The notes: generated by a model not told the origin, from the sequence alone. A DNA stretch of 64,000 nt from Mucilaginibacter sp. 14171R-50 (GCF_010093045.1 NZ_CP048115.1:1302001-1366000), one strand, 5' to 3'; counted from the first letter of the stretch, positions 26,732 to 35,402 are shown. A program made the numbers and translations.

Positions 26732-27514
26732 ATGGAATTTGAAAACATACTGGCCCAAACCAGGGGCCGCATACATTATATAACCATTAACCGCGAAAGC
26801 AAGCTGAACGCCCTTAACCAGTTTACCCTTGCCGAACTGCACGAGGCATTCACCGCGGCTTTTAAAGATGATAGTGTGCGCGGGATCATCATTACCGGCG
26901 CAGGTACCAAGGCATTTGTTGCCGGGGCGGATATTGCTGAATTTGCTGATCTTGACGTACAGGGTGGTGCCGAACTGGCCCGCACAGGGCAATCAACCGT
27001 ATTTGATATAATTGCCCATGGCAATAAGCCGGTAATCGCAGCTATAAATGGCTTTGCGTTAGGTGGCGGTTTAGAGCTGGCAATGGCCTGCCATCTTCGT
27101 ATCGCGTCTGAAAACGCCAAAATGGGGTTGCCCGAAGTTACGCTTGGTTTAATTCCCGGTTACGGTGGTACGCAGCGTTTAACCCAATTGGTAGGCCGGG
27201 GAAAGGCATTGGAAATGATCCTGACCGCTGATATGCTAAGCGCTGCCGAAGCACTTACCGCGGGTTTGGTTAATCATGTTGTTTTTCAGGATGACTTGTT
27301 GCCAAAGGCCGAAGAGGTGATGAACAAGATCTTAACCCGCGCACCGCTCGCCCTGGCAGCTGCGATCAAATCGGTAAATGATTTTGATACAGAAGGTATC
27401 AATGGTTTCGAGACCGAGATCCGCGAGTTCGGCAAATGTTTCGGTACCGAAGATTTTAAGGAAGGCGTTTCGGCGTTTATGCAAAAGCGTAAAGCGGCGT
27501 TCAAAGGCCGGTAA
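26732..27514 (+). CDS. enoyl-CoA hydratase/isomerase family protein
   Basis: 260-aa crotonase-fold enzyme. Oxyanion-hole segments are GAGTKAFVAGADIAEF (56-71) and ALGGGLELA; the catalytic glutamates of true hydratases are both present, Glu115 (GGGLE) and Glu135 (GLPEV), so hydratase activity on short-chain enoyl-CoA is likely. Paired with the B12-binding subunit upstream. Confidence 0.92.
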   Translation: MEFENILAQTRGRIHYITINRESKLNALNQFTLAELHEAFTAAFKDDSVRGIIITGAGTKAFVAGADIAEFADLDVQGGAELARTGQSTVFDIIAHGNKPVIAAINGFALGGGLELAMACHLRIASENAKMGLPEVTLGLIPGYGGTQRLTQLVGRGKALEMILTADMLSAAEALTAGLVNHVVFQDDLLPKAEEVMNKILTRAPLALAAAIKSVNDFDTEGINGFETEIREFGKCFGTEDFKEGVSAFMQKRKAAFKGR

Positions 27515-27797
27515 ATAACCGGTAAAAAAGTTGAATTTTTTCGAGTTTTTTCGAGTTTTCCGCTGCATTGGTGTGAGAACGGGACAGCTACTTTTCATCC
27601 AAATTTCATAAACCCAGCTGGTTTTTAACACATTATTTACACTGCCCTGACTATTTGTCCAAATGGGTCAAAATTAATTCCCTATTAATCAATCGATTGA
27701 ATATTCGTGACAATCCGATGAATAAATGTACCCGATTTCGTGCTTTACTTTGCCCTGTGCAAACGAAAAAGCACGTTAATCTAAATATTATTATATC

Positions 27798-28382
27798 ATG
27801 AAAAGTACATTAAAAATCGCAACATTGGCCTTAGCTTTCGCCGGACTATCATTCGCTGCTAATGCCCAAACAACAACTACAAGCACAACTACAAATGGCG
27901 GCATACGCTACAGCATCGGTGTTGACGCAGGCGTACCGGTTGGCGATCTGAAAGATACCCATAACTGGAATTTAGGTGGATCGGTGCAGGCCGATATCCC
28001 TGTGGCAACACAACTATTTGTTACCGTTAACGCTGGTTACAATAACATTTTTGGTAAAAAGAATGTAGGTGGTGTAGCCGCTGCCGATATTACCGATATT
28101 AAATTATTACCGGTAAAAGCAGGTTTAAAATTCTTCCCGGTTCAGAATTTTTACATCCAGGGCGAAGCAGGTGCATCATTCCTGTTAAACAGCGATGATA
28201 CCTACAAAGATAAATCCGTAGCGTTTGTTTACGCGCCGCAAATTGGTGTTCAGTTCCCGGTTAGTGCAAGCGGTAACTTTATTGATGCCGGCGTACGTTA
28301 CGAGGCAACTACTAAATTTAACAGCGCTCTTGACAGCAGCAAGCCAAGCTTTTTAGGTGTGCGTGTTGCATACGGCTTCTAA
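27798..28382 (+). CDS. outer-membrane beta-barrel protein
   Basis: 194-aa protein with a clear signal peptide (about 1-23, ending NAQ) and an eight-strand OmpA/OmpX-like barrel (GIRYSIGVDAGVPVGDLKD ... PSFLGVRVAYGF, ending in the typical terminal Phe). Upstream gap of 283 bp; it ends in a strong terminator. Specific role unknown. Confidence 0.85.
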   Translation: MKSTLKIATLALAFAGLSFAANAQTTTTSTTTNGGIRYSIGVDAGVPVGDLKDTHNWNLGGSVQADIPVATQLFVTVNAGYNNIFGKKNVGGVAAADITDIKLLPVKAGLKFFPVQNFYIQGEAGASFLLNSDDTYKDKSVAFVYAPQIGVQFPVSASGNFIDAGVRYEATTKFNSALDSSKPSFLGVRVAYGF

Positions 28383-28416
28383 GAAAAGAAATCAGACTTG
28401 TAAAGACAACAATTGT

Positions 28417-28447
28417 AAAAAGGGAGCGTAACAGCTCCCTTTTTTTT
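28417..28447 (+). terminator. intrinsic terminator of the OMP gene
   Basis: 11-bp perfect stem (28417-28427 with 28434-28444) containing AGGGAGC/GCTCCCT, loop GTAACA, followed by a T run. Confidence 0.92.
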
Positions 28448-28557
28448 GCGCCCAAAAGCCGTTTTTTTAGCCCATATCAATAATAATTCTGATAAATTAG
28501 CAAATATTTGTACCTTAACCTGCGTAAGACATTTACCTGTAAACAGTAACTGCTGAT

Positions 28558-29967
28558 ATGAAAAAAATACTCATCATTGATGATGAAGTTAACGTTGGGC
28601 TATTGCTATCAAAGTTTTTGGTACGTAACGGTTTTGAGGTAAGTACAGCTGCAAATGGCGCCGCCGGGATGGAATATCTCAAAAAAAATGATTTTGACCT
28701 GGTGCTGTGCGATTTTAGGCTGGAGGATACCGACGGCCGCGAAATGCTTAAAAACATCAAAGCGCTTTATCCAAAAACAGGCGTTATTATCATTACCGGG
28801 TACTCGGATATAAAAATGGCGGTCGAGCTTATCAAAATGGGCGCATACGACTATATCACCAAACCCCTTTATCCCGACGAGATATTAAATACCATTAACA
28901 AGGCCATTGAAACGCAGTACGCACTCCAGGAAATGACCCATAACGATTACAGCCAGGGCGATAAGCCTCAAAAGGAAAGTAAAAAGCAGGTACTGTCGGG
29001 CGAGTTTGTGGTTGGCACCAGCCGCGCATCAAAAGAACTTTTAAAACAGATTGAACTGGTTGCGCCAACCAACTACAGTGTTATCATATTGGGCGAAAGC
29101 GGCACCGGCAAAGAGTCGGTTGCCAAAAGCATACACCAGAACAGCCCGCGGCACAACCAGCCTTTTGTGGCAATGGATTGCGGATCGCTTACCAAAGAGT
29201 TGGCCGCGAGTGAATTTTTTGGTCATGAAAAAGGATCGTTCACCGGGGCGCTTTATACCAAGATAGGGCATTTTGAAATGGCCAACGGCGGCACCTTGTT
29301 TCTTGACGAGGTGGGTAACCTATCCTATGAGATACAGGCCGCTTTGCTGCGTACCGTTCAGGAGCGCAAAGTAAAGCGAATTGGCAGCACCAAAGAGATA
29401 GACCTTGATGTGCGCATTATTATAGCTACCAACGAAAGCCTGCAGGAGGGTATCCAAAAAGGCAAGTTCCGTGAAGACCTTTATCACCGTTTTAACGAAT
29501 TTAGTATTTACATGCCGCCCTTGCGCGAACGTGGGAACGATATTATGATGCTGGCCGAACATTTTCTGAAGATTGCCAACCAGGAACTTGACCGTAACGT
29601 AACCAGTTTTGCACCCGAGGTGGTGGAGTGTTTTATGAATTACCGCTGGCAGGGAAACATCCGCGAGATGAAAAACGTGGTGCGGCGGGCTACCTTGTTA
29701 AGCGAGGGTAACGAGATCACCATGAAAACGCTGCCACTCGAGATATCGAACTTTAAGGTATCATCGTTTGAACCTGCCGGCACATTGGTTAGTACCGAAG
29801 TTAAGGAACCTAAGCACGATCTAAAAAACGCTGCCTTGGGCGCCGAGCACGAAACCATATTGAAAGTACTGCGCGAAGTAAACTTTAACAAAACAAAAGC
29901 TGCCGAGATTTTGAATATCGACCGTAAAACGCTTTACAATAAAATGAAAGCGATCAATTTGAAATAG
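28558..29967 (+). CDS. sigma54-dependent response regulator
   Basis: 469-aa NtrC-class regulator. Receiver domain (1-120) with acidic pocket Asp8-Asp9, phospho-acceptor Asp52 (VLCDFRL), Thr80 and Lys102. AAA+ domain (about 150-385): Walker A GESGTGKE (179-186), the sigma54-contacting loop GSFTGA at 226-231 (usually GAFTGA), Walker B TLFLDEVGN. C-terminal Fis-type HTH (about 425-469, KTKAAEILNIDRKTLYNKMK). No histidine kinase gene is adjacent; instead a 68-aa H-box protein follows 2 bp after its stop. Confidence 0.95.
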   Translation: MKKILIIDDEVNVGLLLSKFLVRNGFEVSTAANGAAGMEYLKKNDFDLVLCDFRLEDTDGREMLKNIKALYPKTGVIIITGYSDIKMAVELIKMGAYDYITKPLYPDEILNTINKAIETQYALQEMTHNDYSQGDKPQKESKKQVLSGEFVVGTSRASKELLKQIELVAPTNYSVIILGESGTGKESVAKSIHQNSPRHNQPFVAMDCGSLTKELAASEFFGHEKGSFTGALYTKIGHFEMANGGTLFLDEVGNLSYEIQAALLRTVQERKVKRIGSTKEIDLDVRIIIATNESLQEGIQKGKFREDLYHRFNEFSIYMPPLRERGNDIMMLAEHFLKIANQELDRNVTSFAPEVVECFMNYRWQGNIREMKNVVRRATLLSEGNEITMKTLPLEISNFKVSSFEPAGTLVSTEVKEPKHDLKNAALGAEHETILKVLREVNFNKTKAAEILNIDRKTLYNKMKAINLK

Positions 29968-29969
29968 TT

Positions 29970-30176
29970 ATGGCCGAAGATTTAAACACCCCTGCAGATA
30001 AAACTGACCTGGATATGTTAAAGCACGATATCAAAAACCAGCTATCGAACATTCAACTGGCATTAGAGGGCTTAAGGTACGAGGTGGAGGGTATACACGG
30101 CGACTTTGAAATTTACCTGGAGAGCCTGGCCCAATCGGCGCTGAAAATTGATAAACTTCTTGACGGCTTTAAATAA
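29970..30176 (+). CDS. 68-aa H-box (DHp-like) mini-protein
   Basis: Tiny all-helical protein starting 2 bp after the response-regulator stop. Residues 17-36 (LKHDIKNQLSNIQLALEGLR) match the H-box of HisKA dimerisation domains, with His19 at the phospho-acceptor position (the usual Pro is Gln24). The second helix (ESLAQSALKIDKLLDGF) matches the rest of a DHp hairpin. There is no ATP-binding HATPase part. It could be a phosphotransfer or regulatory partner of the response regulator; this is inference from pattern and position. Ends just before a terminator. Confidence 0.75.
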   Translation: MAEDLNTPADKTDLDMLKHDIKNQLSNIQLALEGLRYEVEGIHGDFEIYLESLAQSALKIDKLLDGFK

Positions 30177-30191
30177 AAAAATGAGACCGGG

Positions 30192-30218
30192 GCGCTAAAA
30201 ACTTTTTGGCGCTTTTTT
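30192..30218 (+). terminator. intrinsic terminator of the response-regulator operon
   Basis: GCGCTAAAAA / TTTTTGGCGC arms (one wobble) followed by six T, 16 bp after the stop of the mini-protein. Confidence 0.75.
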
Positions 30219-30258
30219 GTTTATATATTAGTATCACAATTAGCTTTCCGGTTTATAG

Positions 30259-31305
30259 ATGTCTATTTTTAATTATAAGCAGCGTAATAATATAATACTG
30301 GTAAGCATTGTTGTGCTCGGTTGCTTTTTACTCTACGCTTTAAGCGACCTGTTTAGCTCAATATTGGGCGCAATCGTGCTCTTTACCATTTTCAGGCCGT
30401 TTTACCTGTACATGGTCGAGCGGCGTAAATTTAACAGTACGCTGGCCACCATCATCATTATATTAATTTCCCTCATCGTAATTGTTATCCCGTTCCTGTC
30501 GCTGAGCATTATGGTGATAGGCAAAATTGGGAGCTTAAACCGCGAGTCTATCAATATTGATAAATGGACCGAGAAGATAGACGCATTTACAGCAACTAAT
30601 TTAAATCAGCCGCACTTTGCCGAAAATACCTTACAAAAGTTGGGGGCCTATGCTGCCGACCTTTTTCCATCGTTGCTGGGCAGCGCGGCCAGTATAATAC
30701 TTACCTTATTGGTAATGTATTTTTTATTGTACTTTATGTTTGTGCAAATGCGCGAGTTTGAAGTAGGATTATTGAAGTACGCCCCCTTTCGGGAGCAACA
30801 TGCCTTAAAATTTGCTACCGAACTGCGCAATTCAACCTATTCTAATGTTCTGGGGCAGGGTATTATCGCTATTACCCAAGGGATATTGCTGGCAATGGGC
30901 TTTTACGCGTTTGGCATACCCGATGCTATTTTTTGGGGAGTTATAGGCGCGTTCCTGTCGTTTTTGCCGGTGGTAGGGGCGCCAACTCTGTGCATACCCG
31001 CCAGCGTTATATTATTTGCAGGCGGGCACAATATTAAAGGTATATTGCTGCTTGCCTGGGGGTTATTGTTCATTGGCAACGTTGATAACGTGTTGCGTAT
31101 GATAATCAATAAGCGTATTGGCAATACGCACCCTATTATATCAGTTGTAGGGGTGTTTATTGGCTTGCCCCTGTTTGGTATTCTTGGCTTGGTTTTTGGG
31201 CCGGTGTTATTATCGTATTTCTTGCTGTTGTTAGAAATATATGAAACTAACCGTATGGCGGCCGACAGGCTGGAGCGGATACGAACGGGGCCCGAAATGC
31301 AGTAG
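30259..31305 (+). CDS. AI-2E family transporter
   Basis: 348-aa inner-membrane permease of the AI-2E/PerM/TqsA superfamily, about eight helices with a soluble insert (about 90-130). Family motifs GQGIIAITQGILLAMGFYAFGIPDA and FLSFLPVVGAPTLCIPA are visible. Members export varied solutes (AI-2, Na+/Li+ antiport); the substrate here is unknown. Confidence 0.88.
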   Translation: MSIFNYKQRNNIILVSIVVLGCFLLYALSDLFSSILGAIVLFTIFRPFYLYMVERRKFNSTLATIIIILISLIVIVIPFLSLSIMVIGKIGSLNRESINIDKWTEKIDAFTATNLNQPHFAENTLQKLGAYAADLFPSLLGSAASIILTLLVMYFLLYFMFVQMREFEVGLLKYAPFREQHALKFATELRNSTYSNVLGQGIIAITQGILLAMGFYAFGIPDAIFWGVIGAFLSFLPVVGAPTLCIPASVILFAGGHNIKGILLLAWGLLFIGNVDNVLRMIINKRIGNTHPIISVVGVFIGLPLFGILGLVFGPVLLSYFLLLLEIYETNRMAADRLERIRTGPEMQ

Positions 31306-31400
31306 TTTTATACCGAACTGATTATGACGCGGGTAGCATCCTTTTTGAAAAGATATTTAATAATTATAAAACAAATACTCAACTTAAAAATTAATACAAT

Positions 31401-31667
31401 ATGAACGATAACACAAAAGTTATTGTCGCCCTACTGGCAGGATTAGCGGCAGGTGCGGCACTGGGAATTTTATTTGCACCCGATAAAGGTATCGAAACAC
31501 GCGATAAGCTTTCAGAATCATTAAGCAATCTTGGCGATTCTATCAAAGAAACTGCCGCTAACGAAATTGATAAGCTTGTAGGCCTTAAAGATAAAGTTGT
31601 AGAGAATATAAAAAGCAAAGTAAAAGGCGCTGAAGAAGAATATCAGGACGACCTGGAGCACGCATAA
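31401..31667 (+). CDS. YtxH domain protein
   Basis: 88-aa protein with an N-terminal glycine-zipper membrane segment (VALLAGLAAGAALGILFAPDKG, about 8-29) and a charged amphipathic helix, the YtxH pattern. Often stress-induced. First of three small envelope genes with the holin-like and 151-aa proteins. Confidence 0.85.
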   Translation: MNDNTKVIVALLAGLAAGAALGILFAPDKGIETRDKLSESLSNLGDSIKETAANEIDKLVGLKDKVVENIKSKVKGAEEEYQDDLEHA

Positions 31668-31709
31668 CTTACCGCCCGGCATATAAACCGGCTGTACTAA
31701 CAAATTTAT

Positions 31710-32051
31710 ATGGAACAGGAAAAAGCAGAAACCACGCGCCCGATTGTTGACCAGCTGAAAGACTATGCTGAAACGCGCTTTAAACTTTTAAAGTATGAAG
31801 TGATTGAACGCAGCACATCAGTTTTAGCTGATATTTTAATTGATATAGTAATTATACTAAGCCTGGTATTAACCTTCTTATTCGCCAGTTTTACGCTGGC
31901 GCTGTTCCTGGCCGATGTGCTGCACTCGTACTGGCAGGGGTTTGGCTGCGTAGCTTTATTATACCTGCTTATGGCCGTTATTATAATGTTAGCAAAACGC
32001 AGTTTCGAAAGGCCGTTAATTAATGCCATGATCAGGAAGTTATTTAAATAA
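31710..32051 (+). CDS. holin-X-like membrane protein (Phage_holin_3_6)
   Basis: 113-aa protein with two hydrophobic segments (about 40-63 and 75-95) and a basic C-terminus, matching the 'putative Actinobacterial holin-X' family, which despite its name is a common housekeeping envelope protein. Lies between YtxH and the 151-aa gene, likely one operon. Confidence 0.8.
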   Translation: MEQEKAETTRPIVDQLKDYAETRFKLLKYEVIERSTSVLADILIDIVIILSLVLTFLFASFTLALFLADVLHSYWQGFGCVALLYLLMAVIIMLAKRSFERPLINAMIRKLFK

Positions 32052-32055
32052 GCAC

Positions 32056-32511
32056 ATGGAAACACCTATCAGAAATATATTTGAGTTGCAAGCCGAGATT
32101 GGCCGTTTAAAAAATTTAGAGGCTGAACAGGCCATTGCTTTAAAAGCGCGCTTTAGCGGGCCGTCGGCCATATTTTCAACAGTCCTTTCGTTGTTCCCTA
32201 AATCGGCCGCAACCGATGGTATACAAGGTGCGGGCTTTTTTAACCAGGATTTTTTAGGGCTTTTATCAAGGTTTGTATTGCCTTTAACACTCAATAAAAC
32301 CATATTCAGACATTCAAATTTTATCATCAAAACGCTGGTAGGCATTCTTTCGCAAAAAGCATCGCACTACATTAGCGAAGACTCGGTAAGCAGTGTATGG
32401 GATAAGGCTAAAAACCTTTTTGGGAATATTTTTAAAAAGAAAGTGAAAGATGATAAGGATGCCGGGATAGTTTTAGAAAAAGACGATGTACCGGCCTATC
32501 AGCCATATTAA
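32056..32511 (+). CDS. hypothetical protein of YtxH/holin operon
   Basis: 151-aa protein, 4 bp after the holin-like gene. N-terminal helical coil (ELQAEIGRLKNLEAEQAIALKARF), a hydrophobic middle (about 72-100, LLSRFVLPLTL) and a basic tail with FKKKVKDDKD. No family recognised by name, but the YtxH - holin-like - this order is seen in other Bacteroidota as far as I know. Terminator follows. Confidence 0.72.
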   Translation: METPIRNIFELQAEIGRLKNLEAEQAIALKARFSGPSAIFSTVLSLFPKSAATDGIQGAGFFNQDFLGLLSRFVLPLTLNKTIFRHSNFIIKTLVGILSQKASHYISEDSVSSVWDKAKNLFGNIFKKKVKDDKDAGIVLEKDDVPAYQPY

Positions 32512-32548
32512 GATCTTAAAGCCCTGTTGCGAAACACAGTTTTAACGG

Positions 32549-32586
32549 AAAAGGGATAGACCCACAGGGTTTATCCCTTTTTTATT
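32549..32586 (+). terminator. intrinsic terminator of the YtxH operon
   Basis: 15-bp stem (32549-32563 with 32567-32581, one G-U pair), loop ACA, followed by further T residues. AAAAGGGATA/TATCCCTTTT core. Confidence 0.9.
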
Positions 32587-32738
32587 TTATATGCTTCCAT
32601 ATCATAGCATGTCATTCGAACGTATGTGAGAAGTTTTTCGGATGACAAGCCGCAAATGCATTATCAACAAGATTTCTCCCCGCTGCTTAGAAAGGACAGC
32701 GATAGAAAACGGGGCACACACAATAATCACAAAATCCT

Positions 32739-32746
32739 TATTTTTG
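32739..32746 (+). promoter_or_regulatory. -7 box of trmB, 7 bp from the start codon
   Basis: TATTTTTG matches TAnnTTTG and ends 7 bp before the ATG, so the transcript would be leaderless or nearly so. Confidence 0.5.
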
Positions 32747-32753
32747 CTTTTTT

Positions 32754-33401
32754 ATGGGAAAAGATAAAATAAGGCGCTTCGCCGAGATAGAAACATTTAG
32801 CAATGTACTGCAGTTAGATGCCGGCAAGCCGTTTAAAGGCAACTGGGCCGCAGGATTTTTTAAAAACACTAATCCGGTTGTATTAGAACTGGCCTGCGGC
32901 AAAGGCGAATACACGGTTAACCTTGCACGGATGTTCCCAGGTAAAAATTTTATCGGCATTGATTATAAAGGCAACCGTATTTGGCGCGGCGCTAAAACCG
33001 CGCTGGAAGATGGCGTTACCAACGTTGCCTTTTTGCGCATGCAGATAGAGAACCTGGTAGATTATTTTGCCGAAGGTGAGGTTGACGAGATCTGGATCAC
33101 CTTCCCCGACCCGCAACCGCAGCTAAGCCGCGAGAAAAAAAGGCTTACATCTCCCCGGTTTTTAAACATGTACCATGTAGTGCTAAAACCGGGCGGCTAC
33201 ATTAACCTGAAGACCGATAACGATGACCTGTATGCCTACACGGCAGATAAGATAGCCGAACTCGATCTTAAACTATTTGCCAAAACCGAAGACCTTTACC
33301 ACTCGGAATATGCCGATGAAGTGCTTTCTATAAAAACCTATTACGAAAAAAAATACCTGCAGCATAATAAGAATATTAATTACCTTAAATTCTCATTTTA
33401 A
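32754..33401 (+). CDS. trmB: tRNA (guanine-N7-)-methyltransferase
   Basis: 215-aa Rossmann-fold methyltransferase making m7G46 in tRNA. SAM motif VLELACGKGEYTVNLA (about 42-57), GIDYKGNRIWRGAK and the acidic ITFPDPQPQ segment in the TrmB catalytic region are present. Followed 5 bp later by the alkyltransferase-like gene. Confidence 0.94.
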   Translation: MGKDKIRRFAEIETFSNVLQLDAGKPFKGNWAAGFFKNTNPVVLELACGKGEYTVNLARMFPGKNFIGIDYKGNRIWRGAKTALEDGVTNVAFLRMQIENLVDYFAEGEVDEIWITFPDPQPQLSREKKRLTSPRFLNMYHVVLKPGGYINLKTDNDDLYAYTADKIAELDLKLFAKTEDLYHSEYADEVLSIKTYYEKKYLQHNKNINYLKFSF

Positions 33402-33406
33402 GCACA

Positions 33407-33739
33407 ATGCCCGATTATAATTTTTTTGATAACGTTTATGACGTGGTAAGGCAGATACCCAGGGGCAGGGTAACATCCTATGGCGCAATTGCAGCTTACC
33501 TGGGCTCTAAACAATCATCGCGTATTGTGGGGTATGCCATGATGGCCTGCGGCACTGCAAGCCCGCCCGTGCCTGCGCATCGTGTGCTAAACAAGCAGGG
33601 GCTGTTAACAGGTAAATTCCACTTTGGCGGTAATACCATGGAGCAAATGCTGCAAAGCGAGGGGGTTGAAGTGGTAGATAACCAGGTGCAAAATTTTAAA
33701 GCGCTTTTTTGGGACCCGGCTATAGAATTGGCGCTTTAA
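33407..33739 (+). CDS. alkyltransferase-like protein (MGMT family, catalytic Cys absent)
   Basis: 110-aa protein with only the DNA-binding domain of O6-alkylguanine-DNA alkyltransferase (VVRQIPRGRVTSYGAIAAYLG, RIVGYAM). The catalytic PCHR is replaced by PAHR (PVPAHRV, residues 54-60), so it cannot accept alkyl groups. Such ATL proteins flag alkylated guanines for nucleotide excision repair. Its 3' end overlaps the convergent membrane-protein gene by 20 bp. Confidence 0.9.
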   Translation: MPDYNFFDNVYDVVRQIPRGRVTSYGAIAAYLGSKQSSRIVGYAMMACGTASPPVPAHRVLNKQGLLTGKFHFGGNTMEQMLQSEGVEVVDNQVQNFKALFWDPAIELAL

Positions 33740-34091
33740 CGGCATCCCTCTTTTTGTCGGTATCGGTAAAAAGGGCGGCAATAAACCAAATTACCCCCAG
33801 CCCTAAATAGTAAGGCTTTGACCGCTCGTCGTATTGAAACAGGGTAAACGCAGAAACGATTAGCCCCAGGGATATGATCAGTTCAATAATGCGGTGAACG
33901 CCCAGTGGCACCATACGGAACATCCCAAAACTATAATCGGTAACTATGGTAAGTATCAATTGTACTGCAGCCAGCAGGTAAGTATCGGTGCTTACATTGT
34001 TGGGCATAGCAAATAAGGTAGGCGATGCAAACAGGAACAGGATCAACAGGTAATCGATAATGCCATGCAGTTTTGGCGAAATAAGTTTCAT
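33720..34091 (-). CDS. SPW-repeat-like membrane protein
   Basis: 123-aa protein with about four membrane helices and an N-terminal KLHGIIDYLLILFLFASPTLF resembling the SPW-repeat family. Start at 34091 (MKLISPK). Its 3' end overlaps the convergent MGMT-like gene by 20 bp. Function unknown. Confidence 0.75.
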   Translation of the reverse strand: MKLISPKLHGIIDYLLILFLFASPTLFAMPNNVSTDTYLLAAVQLILTIVTDYSFGMFRMVPLGVHRIIELIISLGLIVSAFTLFQYDERSKPYYLGLGVIWFIAALFTDTDKKRDAVKAPIL

Positions 34092-34128
34092 ATCCCTACA
34101 TATGCACAAATCACGCCAACTGTTGGCG

Positions 34129-34494
34129 TCAGCCTGTAATTTGCAGCAACTCCATGCGGTTACCAAACGGATCTATAAAGGCAAAGCGCCGCCGCCCGGG
34201 GATAACAGGCTCTTCCACTATTTCCACATCGTTAGCTTCCAGATGCCGGCGGGCGGCATCCACATCAATAACTTCCATAGCGGTGTGGCGTATGCTGCGT
34301 GGTAACGCGGGTTCAACACCAATATGCAGCTGCATATCGCCAATATTAAACCAATACCCGGCAGATGAGAAAAGATGATCGGGCCGGTCGATAAGCTCCA
34401 GCCCTATCACGTTTTTATAAAAATCCTTTGCTTCTTCCAGCCGTTCGGGCGGTACACATACATGAAAGTGGTCGGCGCGTTTAAAGCTGATCAT
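34129..34494 (-). CDS. VOC family protein (glyoxalase-like)
   Basis: 121-aa vicinal-oxygen-chelate fold protein (ADHFHVCVPPERLEEAKDFYKNVIGLEL, IDVDAARRHLEAND, FAFIDPFGNRMELLQ). Candidate metal ligands include His11, His53 and Glu115. Start at 34494; the frame reaches 34515 and would overlap the upstream VOC gene. Second of two adjacent minus-strand VOC genes. Substrate unknown. Confidence 0.85.
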   Translation of the reverse strand: MISFKRADHFHVCVPPERLEEAKDFYKNVIGLELIDRPDHLFSSAGYWFNIGDMQLHIGVEPALPRSIRHTAMEVIDVDAARRHLEANDVEIVEEPVIPGRRRFAFIDPFGNRMELLQITG

Positions 34495-34498
34495 TAAC

Positions 34499-34876
34499 TT
34501 ATTGGTGTTGTGCAAAGGTTAAAACATAACCGTTATTATCGAGTATGGAAAATTCCGTAGCGCCATAAAAAGTCTTTTCAAGTCCCTTAAGTACCTTCAC
34601 GCTATCCTTTACCCTATCGAACAATCCGGTTATATCACTAACATTAATATACAGCAATAACGATCCGCCATCGGTGCGCTTTATCTCGGGCAGTTCATCA
34701 GCCAAACTTTCGTACGATTGGAACATCATCGTGACCTTGCCGCTGGTCATCATTGCCCAAACCAGCTCGTCGCCCGTTTCGGGTACGCTCATGGTAGTTT
34801 CGAAACCCAGCAGCTTATAAAAAGCCACGGTGGCCTTCATGTCGTTTACAAAAATATTTGGTGATAAACTTTCCAT
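34499..34876 (-). CDS. VOC family protein (glyoxalase/bleomycin-resistance-like)
   Basis: 125-aa VOC-fold protein (SPNIFVNDMKATVAFYKLLGFETTM..., YINVSDITGLFDRVK, FSILDNNGYVLTFAQ). Metal-binding histidines of true glyoxalases are mostly missing. 4 bp upstream of the second VOC gene; they likely share a transcript. Confidence 0.85.
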   Translation of the reverse strand: MESLSPNIFVNDMKATVAFYKLLGFETTMSVPETGDELVWAMMTSGKVTMMFQSYESLADELPEIKRTDGGSLLLYINVSDITGLFDRVKDSVKVLKGLEKTFYGATEFSILDNNGYVLTFAQHQ

Positions 34877-34989
34877 GGTGATTTTTTAATTGTATGGTAA
34901 ATTTATGATTAATCGGGCGCTATCAAAATAAACATTTATACCTTTAAACACTAAATTATACATTAAATAAACTCAACAAATTCATCCCT

Positions 34990-35343
34990 ATGGGTCAATT
35001 AATAAACGATTTTGAAGCCTATCGTACAAAAATGAACGACAGGATAATGGAAACCGCCAACACCAATATTAAACGGTTCTTCGCATTAGATACCACTACT
35101 TACGCTGATGGCGCGCTTGATGTAAAAACAAAGGAGATGCTTGGCCTTGTGGCATCAATGGTTTTGCGCTGCGATGATTGCATTAAATATCACCTTGGTA
35201 AATGCCACGAAGCCGGTGTAAAGCACGATGAAATGAACGAAGTTTTTATGATAGCCAACCTGGTAGGCGGCTCTATCGTTATTCCCCATTACCGCAGAGC
35301 AGTGGAGTATTGGGATGAACTAAGTCTTGAGTCTAAAGTCTGA
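34990..35343 (+). CDS. carboxymuconolactone decarboxylase/AhpD-like protein
   Basis: 117-aa all-helical protein of the CMD family with an AhpD-type redox motif Cys61-Asp-Asp-Cys64 and His68 (RCDDCIKYHLGKCHEAG), suggesting a peroxide-related thiol role rather than decarboxylation. The last residues (SLESKV) are encoded by a degenerate word repeat shared with the tag start at 35771. Confidence 0.87.
   Translation: MGQLINDFEAYRTKMNDRIMETANTNIKRFFALDTTTYADGALDVKTKEMLGLVASMVLRCDDCIKYHLGKCHEAGVKHDEMNEVFMIANLVGGSIVIPHYRRAVEYWDELSLESKV
35322..35340. repeat. 19-bp inverted repeat flanking the S23 gene, left
   Basis: AAGTCTTGAGTCTAAAGTC is the exact reverse complement of 35771-35789. Both copies lie partly inside coding ends (C-terminus of the AhpD-like protein, N-terminus of Tag). 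Confidence 0.75.
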
Positions 35344-35402
35344 AGTCTTTAGTAAAAAGGCAAGATTAATTTTATCTTTAAAACCAACGTAGATCTGTTA
35401 TC

